The notes under the pieces were generated by a model. The model saw only the letters and a list, made by a program, of their open reading frames with translations. It was not told the origin of the DNA and searched no databases. The translations under genes were made by a program, and so were the position numbers. From NCBI RefSeq assembly GCF_003226535.1, contig NZ_QKOB01000003.1, forward strand, positions 419,263-483,262: a stretch of 64,000 nucleotides of DNA, given 5' to 3'. This DNA comes from Meiothermus sp. Pnk-1 (GTDB taxonomy: Bacteria; Deinococcota; Deinococci; Deinococcales; Thermaceae). Position 1 is the stretch's first letter, and each line of letters begins with the position of its first letter. Positions 8,674 through 17,144 of the stretch are shown here, one piece after another.

Positions 8674-10156
8674 TTCGACCTCCGAAGCGCTTGGCCAGTT
8701 CGGCCTTGAGGATTTTGCCGGGGCCGCTTTTGGGTAGTTCCTCCAGGAATACGAAGTGCTTGGGAATCTTGTACCCGGCCAGCCTGCCCTTGAGGAAGGC
8801 GCGAAACTCCTCTTCCCAGCCGTGACCCTGAGCGGCCGCTTCGGCCTTGAGCGCGATGGCCGCCAAACCCACCTCGCCCCACTGGGCATCGGGTACGCCC
8901 ACCACAGCGCACTCCGCCACCGCGGGATGGTCGTAGAGGGCGCGTTCGACCTCGATGGGGTAGACGTTTTCGCCCCCCGAGATGAACATCTCCTTGACCC
9001 GTCCCACGATGTAAAACCGCCCTTCCGCGTCCCGCCGGGCCAGGTCGCCGGTCTTGAGCCAGTCGCGCCCCTCGTGCCTGACCAGACACCTTGCGGTGTC
9101 CTCGGGGCGTTCGAAGTACCCCGACATCAGCGTCGGCCCGCTGAGCCAGAGTTCGCCCTCGCTGTGGGCTTCCTTTCCCTCCGCGTCCATCAGCTTGGCC
9201 CACAGGTGGGGCATCGGTCGCCCCACCGATTCCGGGTAGCGCTCGGCCTCGTCAGCTTCGAAGGTGAAGCAGTTCACCCCGCACTCGGTCAGGCCGTAGC
9301 CTTGTTTGAAGCGGAGCCCCTTAGCCCGGTACGCCTCGCGTACCGGAGCCGGGCAGGGTGCGCCGCCGGAGATGGCCCAGCGCACGCTGGAGAAATCCGT
9401 TCGCTCAAAATCCGGATGGTGGGCGAGCATCTGGTACATGGTGGGTACCAAGAACAACAGGCTCACCCGGTGCTGGCTCACCCAGGCCAGGTACTCGGCG
9501 GGGTCGAACCTCTCCTGGATCAGCACGCTCGCCCCCAGGTACAGCAGCGGGGTGCAGAGGGCGTTCAAGGCCGCGTGGAACATCGGGGTGGCGACGATGT
9601 AGCGGTCCTGGGGGGAGAGTCCCCAGCTCATGCAGGTCTGGAAGGCGTTCGTGAGCAGTTGCCGGTAGGGGATCAGCGCGCCTTTGGGTAGCCCGGTGGT
9701 GCCCCCGGTGAAGAGGATCAACCCCGGGTCTTCCAGCTCCACACGGTGTGCAGGGAGCGGGGCCGGGGGCAGGGCGGCCAGGGCCTCGAGGGGGTATGCG
9801 CGGGAGTCCAGGGCGTGGGCTAGCTCTGCCAACCCGTCGCTGTAGAAGAGGGCTCGAGGCCGGGTGTATTCCAGCAGCCCTTGCAGCTCGGCCCTGGACA
9901 GGCGGTGGTTGAAGAGGGTAGGGATGCAGCCCAACAGCGGCGCGGCGAAGTACAGCTCGAGGTAGCCGATATGGTTCCACCCCAACACCCCCACCCGCTC
10001 CCCCTGGCCGATCCCCAGCCCAGCCAGGGATTCGGCGGCGCGTACAGCCCGGGCATATAGCTCCTGGTAGCTGATCCAGCCCTCCCGCCAGAAGACCGCC
10101 GGGCGGTCGGGGTGGTATTCGGCCAGGCGCGCCAGCCAGTTGGCGTTAAGTTCCAT
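8666..10156 (-). CDS. Acyl-CoA synthetase (AMP-forming, ANL superfamily)
   Basis: A 496-residue ligase with the adenylate-forming signature LFTGGTTGLPKGA, the A5 motif GYGLTECGVN, the hinge region WLKTGDLARRDAEGRFYIVGRVKEMFI and the catalytic lysine in ELPKSGPGKILK at the C-terminus. It activates a carboxylic acid to its CoA thioester, and the chain length cannot be read from sequence. The start at 10156 (MELNANWLARLAEYHP) is the family-typical N-terminus. It overlaps the stop of the FabH-like gene by 11 bases. Together with the transporter it suggests uptake followed by CoA activation. Confidence 0.88.
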   Translation of the reverse strand: MELNANWLARLAEYHPDRPAVFWREGWISYQELYARAVRAAESLAGLGIGQGERVGVLGWNHIGYLELYFAAPLLGCIPTLFNHRLSRAELQGLLEYTRPRALFYSDGLAELAHALDSRAYPLEALAALPPAPLPAHRVELEDPGLILFTGGTTGLPKGALIPYRQLLTNAFQTCMSWGLSPQDRYIVATPMFHAALNALCTPLLYLGASVLIQERFDPAEYLAWVSQHRVSLLFLVPTMYQMLAHHPDFERTDFSSVRWAISGGAPCPAPVREAYRAKGLRFKQGYGLTECGVNCFTFEADEAERYPESVGRPMPHLWAKLMDAEGKEAHSEGELWLSGPTLMSGYFERPEDTARCLVRHEGRDWLKTGDLARRDAEGRFYIVGRVKEMFISGGENVYPIEVERALYDHPAVAECAVVGVPDAQWGEVGLAAIALKAEAAAQGHGWEEEFRAFLKGRLAGYKIPKHFVFLEELPKSGPGKILKAELAKRFGGRNA

Positions 10157-11156
10157 TGCCCCTCTCCCAACGCAGCACCGCGGCCCCCCAGTGGTACCCG
10201 ACCCCGGCCGCGGCGAGGGCGATGAGGCTACCGGGGCCGATCTTTCCCGCATCCCGGGCCAGCTTGAGCGAGAGGATCGGGTCGAGCTGGCCCAGATGGC
10301 CGTACTCGGCCAGGTAGATGCACTGCTCCTCGGCTATCCCTAACCCCTCGAGCACCGCCCGGTGCGCCGAGGGTTTCATGTGCAGCAAGGCCAGGTAATC
10401 CAGATCGGCGGCGGTGTATCCGGCGTCGTGCAAGGCCCCCTGGATGACCTCGAGGAAACCCGGCAGGGAGACGGCCTCGAGCCGGGTCTTCATCCACTCG
10501 GGGTTGGTCACGCGCAGCTTGAACTGCCCGGCATTTTCCGGGGTGACGGGGGCGGCGGTCCCGCCCACCGGGACCAGCACGCTCTGGGCCAGGGTGGGAT
10601 CGGTCTTGAGCCGGGTGGAGAGGAGCCGGATCCCCGGCCCCCCGCGCCGCAAGACGGCAGCCCCCCCGCCCGCGGCCAGGTCGTACATAAAGCGCACGGT
10701 TTCGTCGGTGTAGTCGATCAGATCGCCGTTGCGGTAACCCCCGGCTACCAGGATCACCTCCACCTCGGGCCGCGCGGCGAACAGCCCCTGGGCTACGGTG
10801 AGGGCGGTGATAAAGCTGGCGCACTTTTGGTTGATGTCGAAGCCCCAGGCCCGGTTTGCAGCGACCTCCAGGGCGATGTAGGGCGCGCTCGTCCACACCG
10901 GGTAATCTTTGTACTCCTCGACGATGGAGAGCACCACGTCTACCTCCGCACCGCTTGCCTCGGCATCCTTCAGGGCTTCTGCCGCAGCCTTGGCGGCCAT
11001 CTTGGCGGGGTCGTCGCCGGGGCCGGGTACGGGCTTCTGGTGGATGCCCAGCTTCTCCCGTACTACCCACTCCGGCAGCCCCGACCGCAGGGCGATTTCG
11101 CCGCTGGTCATGCGTGGAACGGGTAGATAGACCCCTAGGCCGCTGAGGTAAGCCAT
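10146..11156 (-). CDS. FabH-like 3-oxoacyl-ACP synthase III family protein
   Basis: A 336-residue thiolase-fold protein. The nucleophilic cysteine is C112 in NQKCASF and a histidine lies in LLHMKPSAHRAV. The position where FabH has the catalytic asparagine (GNTS) here reads EYGHLGQLD, so the classic Cys-His-Asn triad is altered. It may therefore be an acyltransferase or condensing enzyme on CoA substrates rather than the fatty-acid initiation enzyme. It is the first gene of the minus-strand operon, facing the regulator across 83 bases that contain a heptamer repeat. Confidence 0.8.
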   Translation of the reverse strand: MAYLSGLGVYLPVPRMTSGEIALRSGLPEWVVREKLGIHQKPVPGPGDDPAKMAAKAAAEALKDAEASGAEVDVVLSIVEEYKDYPVWTSAPYIALEVAANRAWGFDINQKCASFITALTVAQGLFAARPEVEVILVAGGYRNGDLIDYTDETVRFMYDLAAGGGAAVLRRGGPGIRLLSTRLKTDPTLAQSVLVPVGGTAAPVTPENAGQFKLRVTNPEWMKTRLEAVSLPGFLEVIQGALHDAGYTAADLDYLALLHMKPSAHRAVLEGLGIAEEQCIYLAEYGHLGQLDPILSLKLARDAGKIGPGSLIALAAAGVGYHWGAAVLRWERGNGT

Positions 11157-11197
11157 GATGAACCTCTGACTTGATCGCCAAAAGTCTATCGGGTGGC

Positions 11198-11232
11198 TGT
11201 TACAAGCTTGTTACAAAGGTGGGCGTTAAACT
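11198..11232 (+). promoter_or_regulatory. Direct-repeat operator and -10 box in front of the regulator
   Basis: Two identical heptamers TGTTACA lie at 11198-11204 and 11209-11215, 11 bp from start to start, followed by the -10-like TAAACT at 11227-11232 and then, 7 bases later, the ATG of the regulator. The heptamers sit where the -35 region would be. This is the geometry of sites bound by SARP/AfsR-type activators, whose DNA-binding and BTAD domains the adjacent protein carries at its C-terminus, so autoregulation and control of the divergent operon are plausible. Confidence 0.5.
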
Positions 11233-11239
11233 GGGTGTA

Positions 11240-13915
11240 ATGCCTTACCGCGTGCCCAAGAGCCGCCTGCTTCCCCCGCGCACCGCCCACGAGGTTCGCC
11301 GGGAGCGGCTTTTGCATACCCTCCGCCAGGGCTTCCCCCAAAGCCCGGTGCTGGTGCTGGCCGCGGGGGCGGGTTACGGGAAGTCCACCCTTATGGCCTC
11401 CTACGGAGGGCTGTGGCTCTCCCTGGGGGAGGAGGCCAAAGACCCGGTGGCGCTGGGCTGGCATTTGCTCGAGGCCTACCGCCCCCGGCTAAAAGATCCA
11501 GATGAAATTGAACAGGCCCTCGAGCGCGGCGCCTGGACGTTGGCGGGAGAGGCGTTGTTGGAGGAGGTGAGCGCGCTCGAGCCCCACACCCTGGTGCTGG
11601 ACGAAGCTCAGCGGGCCGCCAGCCGCGAGGCGGTCTCGCTGGTTCGGACGCTGGCCCAGGCCCCGCAGGTGAACGTGGCCGTCCTCTCCCGCCGGGCCGC
11701 GCCGTGGGAGGTGCTGGGAAGGGTGATCGGGGAAGCGGAGCTGGCCTTTGACCCCAACGAGGCGCTCTTGCTGGCTCGAGCCCTCACCCCCGAACTCCCG
11801 GCTTTCGAGGTGGAGCGGGCCCACAGCCTGGTGCGGGGGTGGCCGCTGGGGCTGCGCCTGTTGTTGCGGGCCATGCAGCGGGGCATCCAGCCCGAGGAGG
11901 CCCTCTACGCCCACCCCGATGCGGCGGGCCTGCTCGCGTATCTGCTGCCGGGATTGCCCGAAGCGGTGCAGAGGTTGGCAGCCCGCGCGAGCGTGCTGGG
12001 GGAGTTGGGGCCGGAGGAGGCGGAACTTTTGGGCGTTCCCAACGTCGGTCTCGAGTTCTACGCCGAAGACCTTCTGCTCGAGCGCGTGGGTTCCCGGCTG
12101 CGCTTTCACCCCCTGGTGCGCCGGGCCTTGATGGGCACGCTCGAGCCCGCCGAGACCCGGACTTTGCTCAGCAAGGCCGCAGATGCGGCGATGGCGCGCG
12201 GAGAAGGGGTAAGGGCGGCGGGGTATTTGCTGGAGGCTGGGCGGTTAGGCCACGCGGCGGATCTGCTGCTCGAGCAAGGCGAGGGGTGGCTGGCCTCAGG
12301 GCTCATGCATACCGTCCTGAGCCTCTTGGACCGCATGCCGGATTCGCTGGTACAAGCCCGGCCCGGCCTGCTCTACCTGCGGGCCGAGGCCTTGCGCCAG
12401 GCCGGTCGCTACGCCCAGGCCGAGGCTGCCTACCGCGAGGCGCTCTCGGCGGGGGTCGGGCGGGCGTTGCTGGGGTTGTCGCGCCTGTACCTCGACACGG
12501 TGGAGCCGGCCAAGGCCTGGCCCTACCTGGAGGCGGCCCAGGTCCAGTTTCCCGAGGCGGTGCGGGCCTTGCGGGCGGAGAACCTGCTCAATGCGGGCCG
12601 GGTGGAGGAGGCCGCGGCGCTCGGATTGACCGGGCCCAGGGTGCTGCTGCGCAGCGGACACCCCATCTGGGCGCTCGAGCTGCTGCGGGAAAGCCCGGCG
12701 CCCCAGGTGGACCGCCCACCCGGCAACCACCGCGAGGATGCCCTGCTCCTCTCGCTGCTAGAGGCCATCGCGGGGAGCGCGCAGGCCGCCGAGGCCGCCG
12801 CGTTGCGGGGGCGCAAGCGGGGCGAGGCCACGGGCAGCCCCTTTGTGGTGGCGCTGGCCGAGGCCCGGCTGGGCCATGCCCTGCTGGCGCAAAACCGCTG
12901 GGAGGAGGCTCGGGCTGCCTATGAGCGGGCCCTTTCGCTGGCCGAGGGCGGACCGGGACGGCTCAAGGTCGAGGCCCTCGGGGGGCTCGCGGCCACCGAC
13001 GGGGAGGCGGCTTACGCCGAGATGGTGCGGTTGGCCCGGGAGTCTGGCGATGCCTGGGTGGAAGCCTTTATGACCCTTGTCGTAGCCTACGCCCGGCGGC
13101 GCCAGGGGAAGACCTTCGCCTTGCCAGCCCTGGCCGTACAGGATCCGTTTTTGCTCGAGCTGGCCGAGGCATACCCCTGGGACCAGGGGGGCGCGGCGAC
13201 CCTGGAGCGCTACCCCTTCCTGGGCGAGGCCACGCTGTTTGCCCCTCCCGTTGAGCGGGTGCGGCGCCTGCTGTGGGAGATGGGGCAGCTCGAGGTCGCC
13301 TACCATCCCGGGGTGCGGGTGGAGATACGGGCTTTGGGGGGGCTATCGGTTGCGGTGAACGGCCAGGCGGCGCGCTTCAGGCGGGAGAAAACCCAGCTTC
13401 TGTTGGCTTTGTTGTTGCTACGGGATTGGGGCAAGGAGGAGCTGATGGAGGCGCTGGAGGTATCGGACGGCGAGTTTCGGGTGCTGTGGTCGGAGCTGTT
13501 GCACCTCTTGGAGCCGGGTCGTCCCGCCCGCACTCCGGGGTATTTCTGCAAGCCGTATGGCCTGGTACGGCGGCCTGAGCTATGGGTAGACCTGTGGGAG
13601 CTCGAGCGCCAGAACTTTGCCCCGCCCTTCGCCGGCCTCGAGCATCCGTTGCTGGAGGAAACCCGAGCCGAGCTGACCCAGCAGTACCGGCAGCGGATGC
13701 TCCGCCGCGGCGATGAGGAAGCCCTGCTGGAAGCCCTCCGCCTGGACCCGCTGGACGAGGCGCTGGTAGAGCGCTTGCTACAGACCACACAGGCCGAGGC
13801 GGCGTGGTCCGCCTACACCCGGGCGCTGCGCGAGCTTGGGCTCGAGCCTGACGCCCTGTTGGTGCGCAGGGCTAGGCTGAGACTGAACCCCCCGGCTGCT
13901 GGAACTGCTGGATAA
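11240..13915 (+). CDS. Large STAND-type transcriptional regulator with C-terminal BTAD/winged-helix module
   Basis: An 891-residue protein. Near the N-terminus RVPKSRLLPP and LVLAAGAGYGKSTLMASYGG form the MalT/LAL-type P-loop, and HTLVLDEAQRA is a Walker B-like segment. The centre (about 360-620) is a run of TPR-like helical repeats rich in AEAAYREAL units. The last 200 residues start with EIRALGGLSVAVNGQAARF, an OmpR-type winged helix, followed by a BTAD-like bundle (LDEALVERLLQTTQAEAAWSAYTRAL). There is no LuxR helix-turn-helix at the end, so this is a SARP-type output on a MalT-type sensor. The start was placed at the ATG 7 bases after a TAAACT -10 box. It is divergent from the acyl-CoA/Liv operon and probably controls it. 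Confidence 0.82.
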   Translation: MPYRVPKSRLLPPRTAHEVRRERLLHTLRQGFPQSPVLVLAAGAGYGKSTLMASYGGLWLSLGEEAKDPVALGWHLLEAYRPRLKDPDEIEQALERGAWTLAGEALLEEVSALEPHTLVLDEAQRAASREAVSLVRTLAQAPQVNVAVLSRRAAPWEVLGRVIGEAELAFDPNEALLLARALTPELPAFEVERAHSLVRGWPLGLRLLLRAMQRGIQPEEALYAHPDAAGLLAYLLPGLPEAVQRLAARASVLGELGPEEAELLGVPNVGLEFYAEDLLLERVGSRLRFHPLVRRALMGTLEPAETRTLLSKAADAAMARGEGVRAAGYLLEAGRLGHAADLLLEQGEGWLASGLMHTVLSLLDRMPDSLVQARPGLLYLRAEALRQAGRYAQAEAAYREALSAGVGRALLGLSRLYLDTVEPAKAWPYLEAAQVQFPEAVRALRAENLLNAGRVEEAAALGLTGPRVLLRSGHPIWALELLRESPAPQVDRPPGNHREDALLLSLLEAIAGSAQAAEAAALRGRKRGEATGSPFVVALAEARLGHALLAQNRWEEARAAYERALSLAEGGPGRLKVEALGGLAATDGEAAYAEMVRLARESGDAWVEAFMTLVVAYARRRQGKTFALPALAVQDPFLLELAEAYPWDQGGAATLERYPFLGEATLFAPPVERVRRLLWEMGQLEVAYHPGVRVEIRALGGLSVAVNGQAARFRREKTQLLLALLLLRDWGKEELMEALEVSDGEFRVLWSELLHLLEPGRPARTPGYFCKPYGLVRRPELWVDLWELERQNFAPPFAGLEHPLLEETRAELTQQYRQRMLRRGDEEALLEALRLDPLDEALVERLLQTTQAEAAWSAYTRALRELGLEPDALLVRRARLRLNPPAAGTAG

Positions 13916-14483
13916 ACCGCTGTAGCCGTGCAAAACGCTCCAGCAGCGAGGGGGCTTCGAGCAGATACTGTCGCAAAGGGGCATCCGCGCCGAGGTTTAC
14001 GCACAAGAACGAAGCATGGTACAGCGGGTCGTCGGGTAGGCTGTGGATAGCCTGCTCCAGCGCTTTAGGGTCCATGCGCCCTTGGGCGAAGCTGCGAAAG
14101 GCTTCCATGGCGTCCCAAGCGGCGATGCGCTCCGCGGCCAGGTCACCGCGCTCGAGGGGGTAGGGCTGCTCGGGAATCGAGAGGTAGGGGTGTTCGCTGG
14201 CGTCTACGTCCTCAACCCGGCAGCGCTCAGTGCCCCGCGTGAGCATAGTGAAGGTGCCGTCAGGGTTCTCTGATACCGCCATCACCTCGACGATTCCGCC
14301 GATTGAGCGCATCTGTCCCGGCTCCGGACCCGCCAGGGTGATGACGAACCTGCGCTTTTCCTGGGGCAGGGCGAGCAGGTCCCGGGTCATCTGCTTGTAG
14401 CGCTCCTCGAAGATGAACAATGGGATCAAGAGGCCCGGGAAGACCACGGTCTCCGGCAGGGGGAACAGGGGAAGGCGGCTCAC
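13872..14483 (-). CDS. Lon N-terminal (substrate-binding) domain protein
   Basis: A 203-residue stand-alone LON-N domain: LPLFPLPETVVFPGLLIPLFIFEERY is the characteristic first strand and helix (given here as separate parts LPLFPLP and FPGLLIPLFIFEERY). The following RFVITLAGPE and GTERCRVEDV strands match, and a helical C-terminal part ends in LQRFIQQFQQ. There is no ATPase or protease domain. Such proteins are thought to act as peptide-binding or adaptor modules. The 3' end overlaps the 3' end of the convergent regulator gene by 44 bases. Confidence 0.82.
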   Translation of the reverse strand: MSRLPLFPLPETVVFPGLLIPLFIFEERYKQMTRDLLALPQEKRRFVITLAGPEPGQMRSIGGIVEVMAVSENPDGTFTMLTRGTERCRVEDVDASEHPYLSIPEQPYPLERGDLAAERIAAWDAMEAFRSFAQGRMDPKALEQAIHSLPDDPLYHASFLCVNLGADAPLRQYLLEAPSLLERFARLQRFIQQFQQPGGSVSA

Positions 14484-14527
14484 GGGATCAGCTTAGGCCG
14501 GATCGGCGGGGATAAAAGCGGCCTGGT

Positions 14528-14971
14528 CTAGCTTCTCGCCTGCCGGAAGCTGGCCCAGCGCTCCTCGAGCTTCTCGAAAATGCGCTCGAGCTTGCCCTTG
14601 GGTAGGATCACCTGCTCAGTCTGGCCCTCGCCGATGAGGTCGCCGAGTTCGTTCCACACCTTGAGGGCGGTCCAAACACGGTTGCCCTCGGTGCGGGTGT
14701 GCTCGGCCAAGAGCCGCACCTTCATCCCCGGCAGGGCCGAGGCCAGGTGGTTGACGCTGACCTTCGAACCGATGCCCTCCTCGCCCTCCTCGAGGAAGTC
14801 GAGGATGATCATGCGCCCGGCCATCTCCATGTGCTTGGCCATCCAGTAGGTGGCGTAGACGGCGTGCAGCTTGCCCAGCCGGGGGTCGTGGGGGTGCTCG
14901 AAGTCTACGGTCATCTCATCGGTGACGGTGAGCTCGAGGGTGGCTTGATATCCGATGGGGATGGGCTTCAT
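14528..14971 (-). CDS. Hot-dog fold thioesterase
   Basis: A 147-residue protein. ATLELTVTDEMTVDFEHP followed by a helix containing YATYWMAKHMEMAGRMII and strands KVSVNHLASALPGMKVRLLAEH is the layout of the FlK/PaaI-like single hot-dog thioesterases. It should hydrolyse an acyl- or aryl-CoA. It follows paaK with a 4-base overlap (start ATG at 14971 within the paaK stop), so it probably controls release or proofreading of phenylacetyl-CoA-type intermediates. The longer frame upstream is a shadow of paaK. Confidence 0.75.
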   Translation of the reverse strand: MKPIPIGYQATLELTVTDEMTVDFEHPHDPRLGKLHAVYATYWMAKHMEMAGRMIILDFLEEGEEGIGSKVSVNHLASALPGMKVRLLAEHTRTEGNRVWTALKVWNELGDLIGEGQTEQVILPKGKLERIFEKLEERWASFRQARS

Positions 14972-16317
14972 CCTAAATTCCTCAAGTCGGCCACGCGCTT
15001 GAGCTTGCCGCCTTCGCTGCGCGGGGCGGTGCCGGGGCTGATGAGCGTGACCTTGACCGAGACGCCGATGTTGTCCTTGACCTTGTGGGCCACCTTGTCG
15101 CGCAGCGCCGAGAGGCGGTGATCGGCCTCGATGACCTCGTCGGAGAGCATCTGCGCGCCGATCTCGCGGAAGAAGGACTCGGCGACCTCGAGCTTGAGCT
15201 CGAGTTCGTCCATGGTGCGCTCGCGCTTGAGCACGATCTGGTAGTGCGGGGCTACCTCGGGGATCTGCAACAGCACGGCCTCGATCTGGGTGGGATAGAC
15301 GTTGACCCCCCGCACGATGAGCATGTCGTCGGTGCGACCCCGGATCTGGGCCATTCGGGCGTGGGTGCGCCCGGAGGCCCCCGGCTCGCGGGTGAGGTAG
15401 GTGAGGTCGCCGGTCCAGTAGCGCAGCACCGGCATGGCCTTCTTGGTGAGGGTGGTGAGCACCAGCACGCCCACCTGGCCCTCGGGCAGGGGCTCGCCGG
15501 TCTCGGGGTGGACGACCTCGGGGTAGAAGTGGTCCTCCCAGATGTAGCTCAGGCCATCGCGTTCGTTCACGTCCTCGTTGGAGACACCGGGGCCGATGAT
15601 TTCGGAGAGGCCATAGATGTTGGTAGACTTCACCCCTAAGCCCTCGTCCACGCTCTTTCGGATGGCCTCGGTCCAGGGTTCTGCGCCCAACACGGCGTAC
15701 TTGAGGCTGATCTCCTCCGGACTCACCCCGCGCCGCTTGAACTCCTCGGCCAGGGTCTGGGCATACGAGGGGGTGCAGCAGATGACTTCGGGCTTGAAAT
15801 CCTGAATCAGCATGATCTGCCGCTCGGTCATGCCGCCGGAGACGGGTACCACGATCATGCCGAGCTTCTCCGCGCCCCCGTGCAGCCCCAGCCCGCCGGT
15901 GAAGAGGCCATAGCCGTAGGCGTTGTGCAGCATCATGCCAGGCTCGCACCCCGCGGCGGCCAGCGAGCGGGCCACCACCTCGGCGAAGACCTCGAGGTCG
16001 CCCTTGGTGTACCCCACCACCGTAGGCTTGCCGGTAGTGCCACTGCTGGCGTGGATGCGGGCCAGCTCGTGGCGGGGCACGGCGAAGAGGCCGAAGGGGT
16101 AGGTGTCGCGCAGATCTTTCTTTTTGGTGAAAGGCAGTCTGGGCAGGTCTTCTATGCCCCGAATGTCTGAGGGCTTGATCCCTCGTTCGTCGAAGGCTTG
16201 CTTGTAGAAGGGTACGCGCTCGTAGACGTAGGCCACCTGCTCGCGTAGCCGCTCGTCCTGGAGCGCTTTGAGCTGGGGGCGGGGAAGGGTCTCGAGCTCG
16301 GGTTGGAAGATGGGCAT
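14968..16317 (-). CDS. paaK: Phenylacetate-CoA ligase
   Basis: A 449-residue ANL-superfamily ligase of the short PaaK type, lacking the long N-terminal domain of general acyl-CoA synthetases. It contains the P-loop ASSGTTGKPTVVGYT, the YGLSEIIGPGV adenylation motif, the hinge GRTDDMLIVRGVNVYPTQIE and the C-terminal GGKLKRV lysine region. It converts phenylacetate, ATP and CoA to phenylacetyl-CoA. The gene follows the SDR after 65 bases that contain an ACGTC-word repeat. The ring-oxidising paaABCDE genes are not in the window. Confidence 0.93.
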   Translation of the reverse strand: MPIFQPELETLPRPQLKALQDERLREQVAYVYERVPFYKQAFDERGIKPSDIRGIEDLPRLPFTKKKDLRDTYPFGLFAVPRHELARIHASSGTTGKPTVVGYTKGDLEVFAEVVARSLAAAGCEPGMMLHNAYGYGLFTGGLGLHGGAEKLGMIVVPVSGGMTERQIMLIQDFKPEVICCTPSYAQTLAEEFKRRGVSPEEISLKYAVLGAEPWTEAIRKSVDEGLGVKSTNIYGLSEIIGPGVSNEDVNERDGLSYIWEDHFYPEVVHPETGEPLPEGQVGVLVLTTLTKKAMPVLRYWTGDLTYLTREPGASGRTHARMAQIRGRTDDMLIVRGVNVYPTQIEAVLLQIPEVAPHYQIVLKRERTMDELELKLEVAESFFREIGAQMLSDEVIEADHRLSALRDKVAHKVKDNIGVSVKVTLISPGTAPRSEGGKLKRVADLRNLG

Positions 16318-16382
16318 GGGAACCTCCTATAGGCGCAGGTCGCACGTCTTACGTCGTACGCAGGACGCAAGATGCTGGCCGG

Positions 16383-17144
16383 TCATAAAGCCGTCATCCC
16401 CCCGTCCACGGCGAGCACCTGGCCGCTGACGTAGTCGGAGGCGGGGGAGCAGAGGAAGAGCGCGGCCCCGGCGAGTTCGCCGCTGCGGCCCAGGCGGCCC
16501 AGGGGGGTGCGCCCGCTCACGGCGGCCTCGATGCGCGGCAAGACCTTCTCGGTCATGCGGGTGGGGAAGAAGCCGGGGGCCAGGGCGTTGACCCGGATGC
16601 CAAAGGGGCCCCACTTCACCGCCAGGTCGCGGGTCAGGGCGATCAGGCCGCCCTTGGAGGCCGAGTAGGCGGCGGCGTCCATGAGCTCGCTGGGGCTGCC
16701 CATCAGCCCAGCCACCGAGGCGATGTTGAGGATCTTGCCGTAGCCGCGCGCTTTCATGCCCCGGGCGGCGATGCGGCTGGCCAGGAAGGCCCCGGTCACG
16801 TTGATATCCAGCACCTCGCGCACCTTGGCCACGGGAACCTCGAGCGCGTCCTGGCCCCAGGTCACCCCGGCGGCGTTGACCAGCACGCTGAGGGGCCCGA
16901 GTTCGGCTTCAACCTTGGCGAAGGCCCGCTCAAGGCCCTCCTCGTCTTGCACGTTGCCCACGATGGGTAGGGCGTCGGGGATGAGCTTGAGGGCGTCTTC
17001 GAAGAAGCCCTCCCGGCGGGCCAGCAGCGCGACTTTGGCCCCGGCCTCGCGCAGGGCGTGGGCGATCTCGAGCCCCAAGCCCCGCGAGCCCCCCGTCACC
17101 AGGGCCACCTTGCCGTCGAGGCGGAACTGCTCGAGCACCCTCAT
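16383..17144 (-). CDS. SDR-family 3-hydroxyacyl-type dehydrogenase
   Basis: A 253-residue classical SDR with the nucleotide-binding TGGSRGLG at 17-24, NAAG, the Ser of NIAS, and YSASK carrying the catalytic Tyr and Lys. The C-terminal [16 protein letters not shown] and [15 protein letters not shown] are typical of FabG-like oxidoreductases. It probably oxidises or reduces a 3-hydroxyacyl-CoA in the phenylacetate block. Its start overlaps the thiolase stop by 4 bases, supporting the ATG at 17144 over the longer open frame. Confidence 0.85.
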   Translation of the reverse strand: MRVLEQFRLDGKVALVTGGSRGLGLEIAHALREAGAKVALLARREGFFEDALKLIPDALPIVGNVQDEEGLERAFAKVEAELGPLSVLVNAAGVTWGQDALEVPVAKVREVLDINVTGAFLASRIAARGMKARGYGKILNIASVAGLMGSPSELMDAAAYSASKGGLIALTRDLAVKWGPFGIRVNALAPGFFPTRMTEKVLPRIEAAVSGRTPLGRLGRSGELAGAALFLCSPASDYVSGQVLAVDGGMTAL

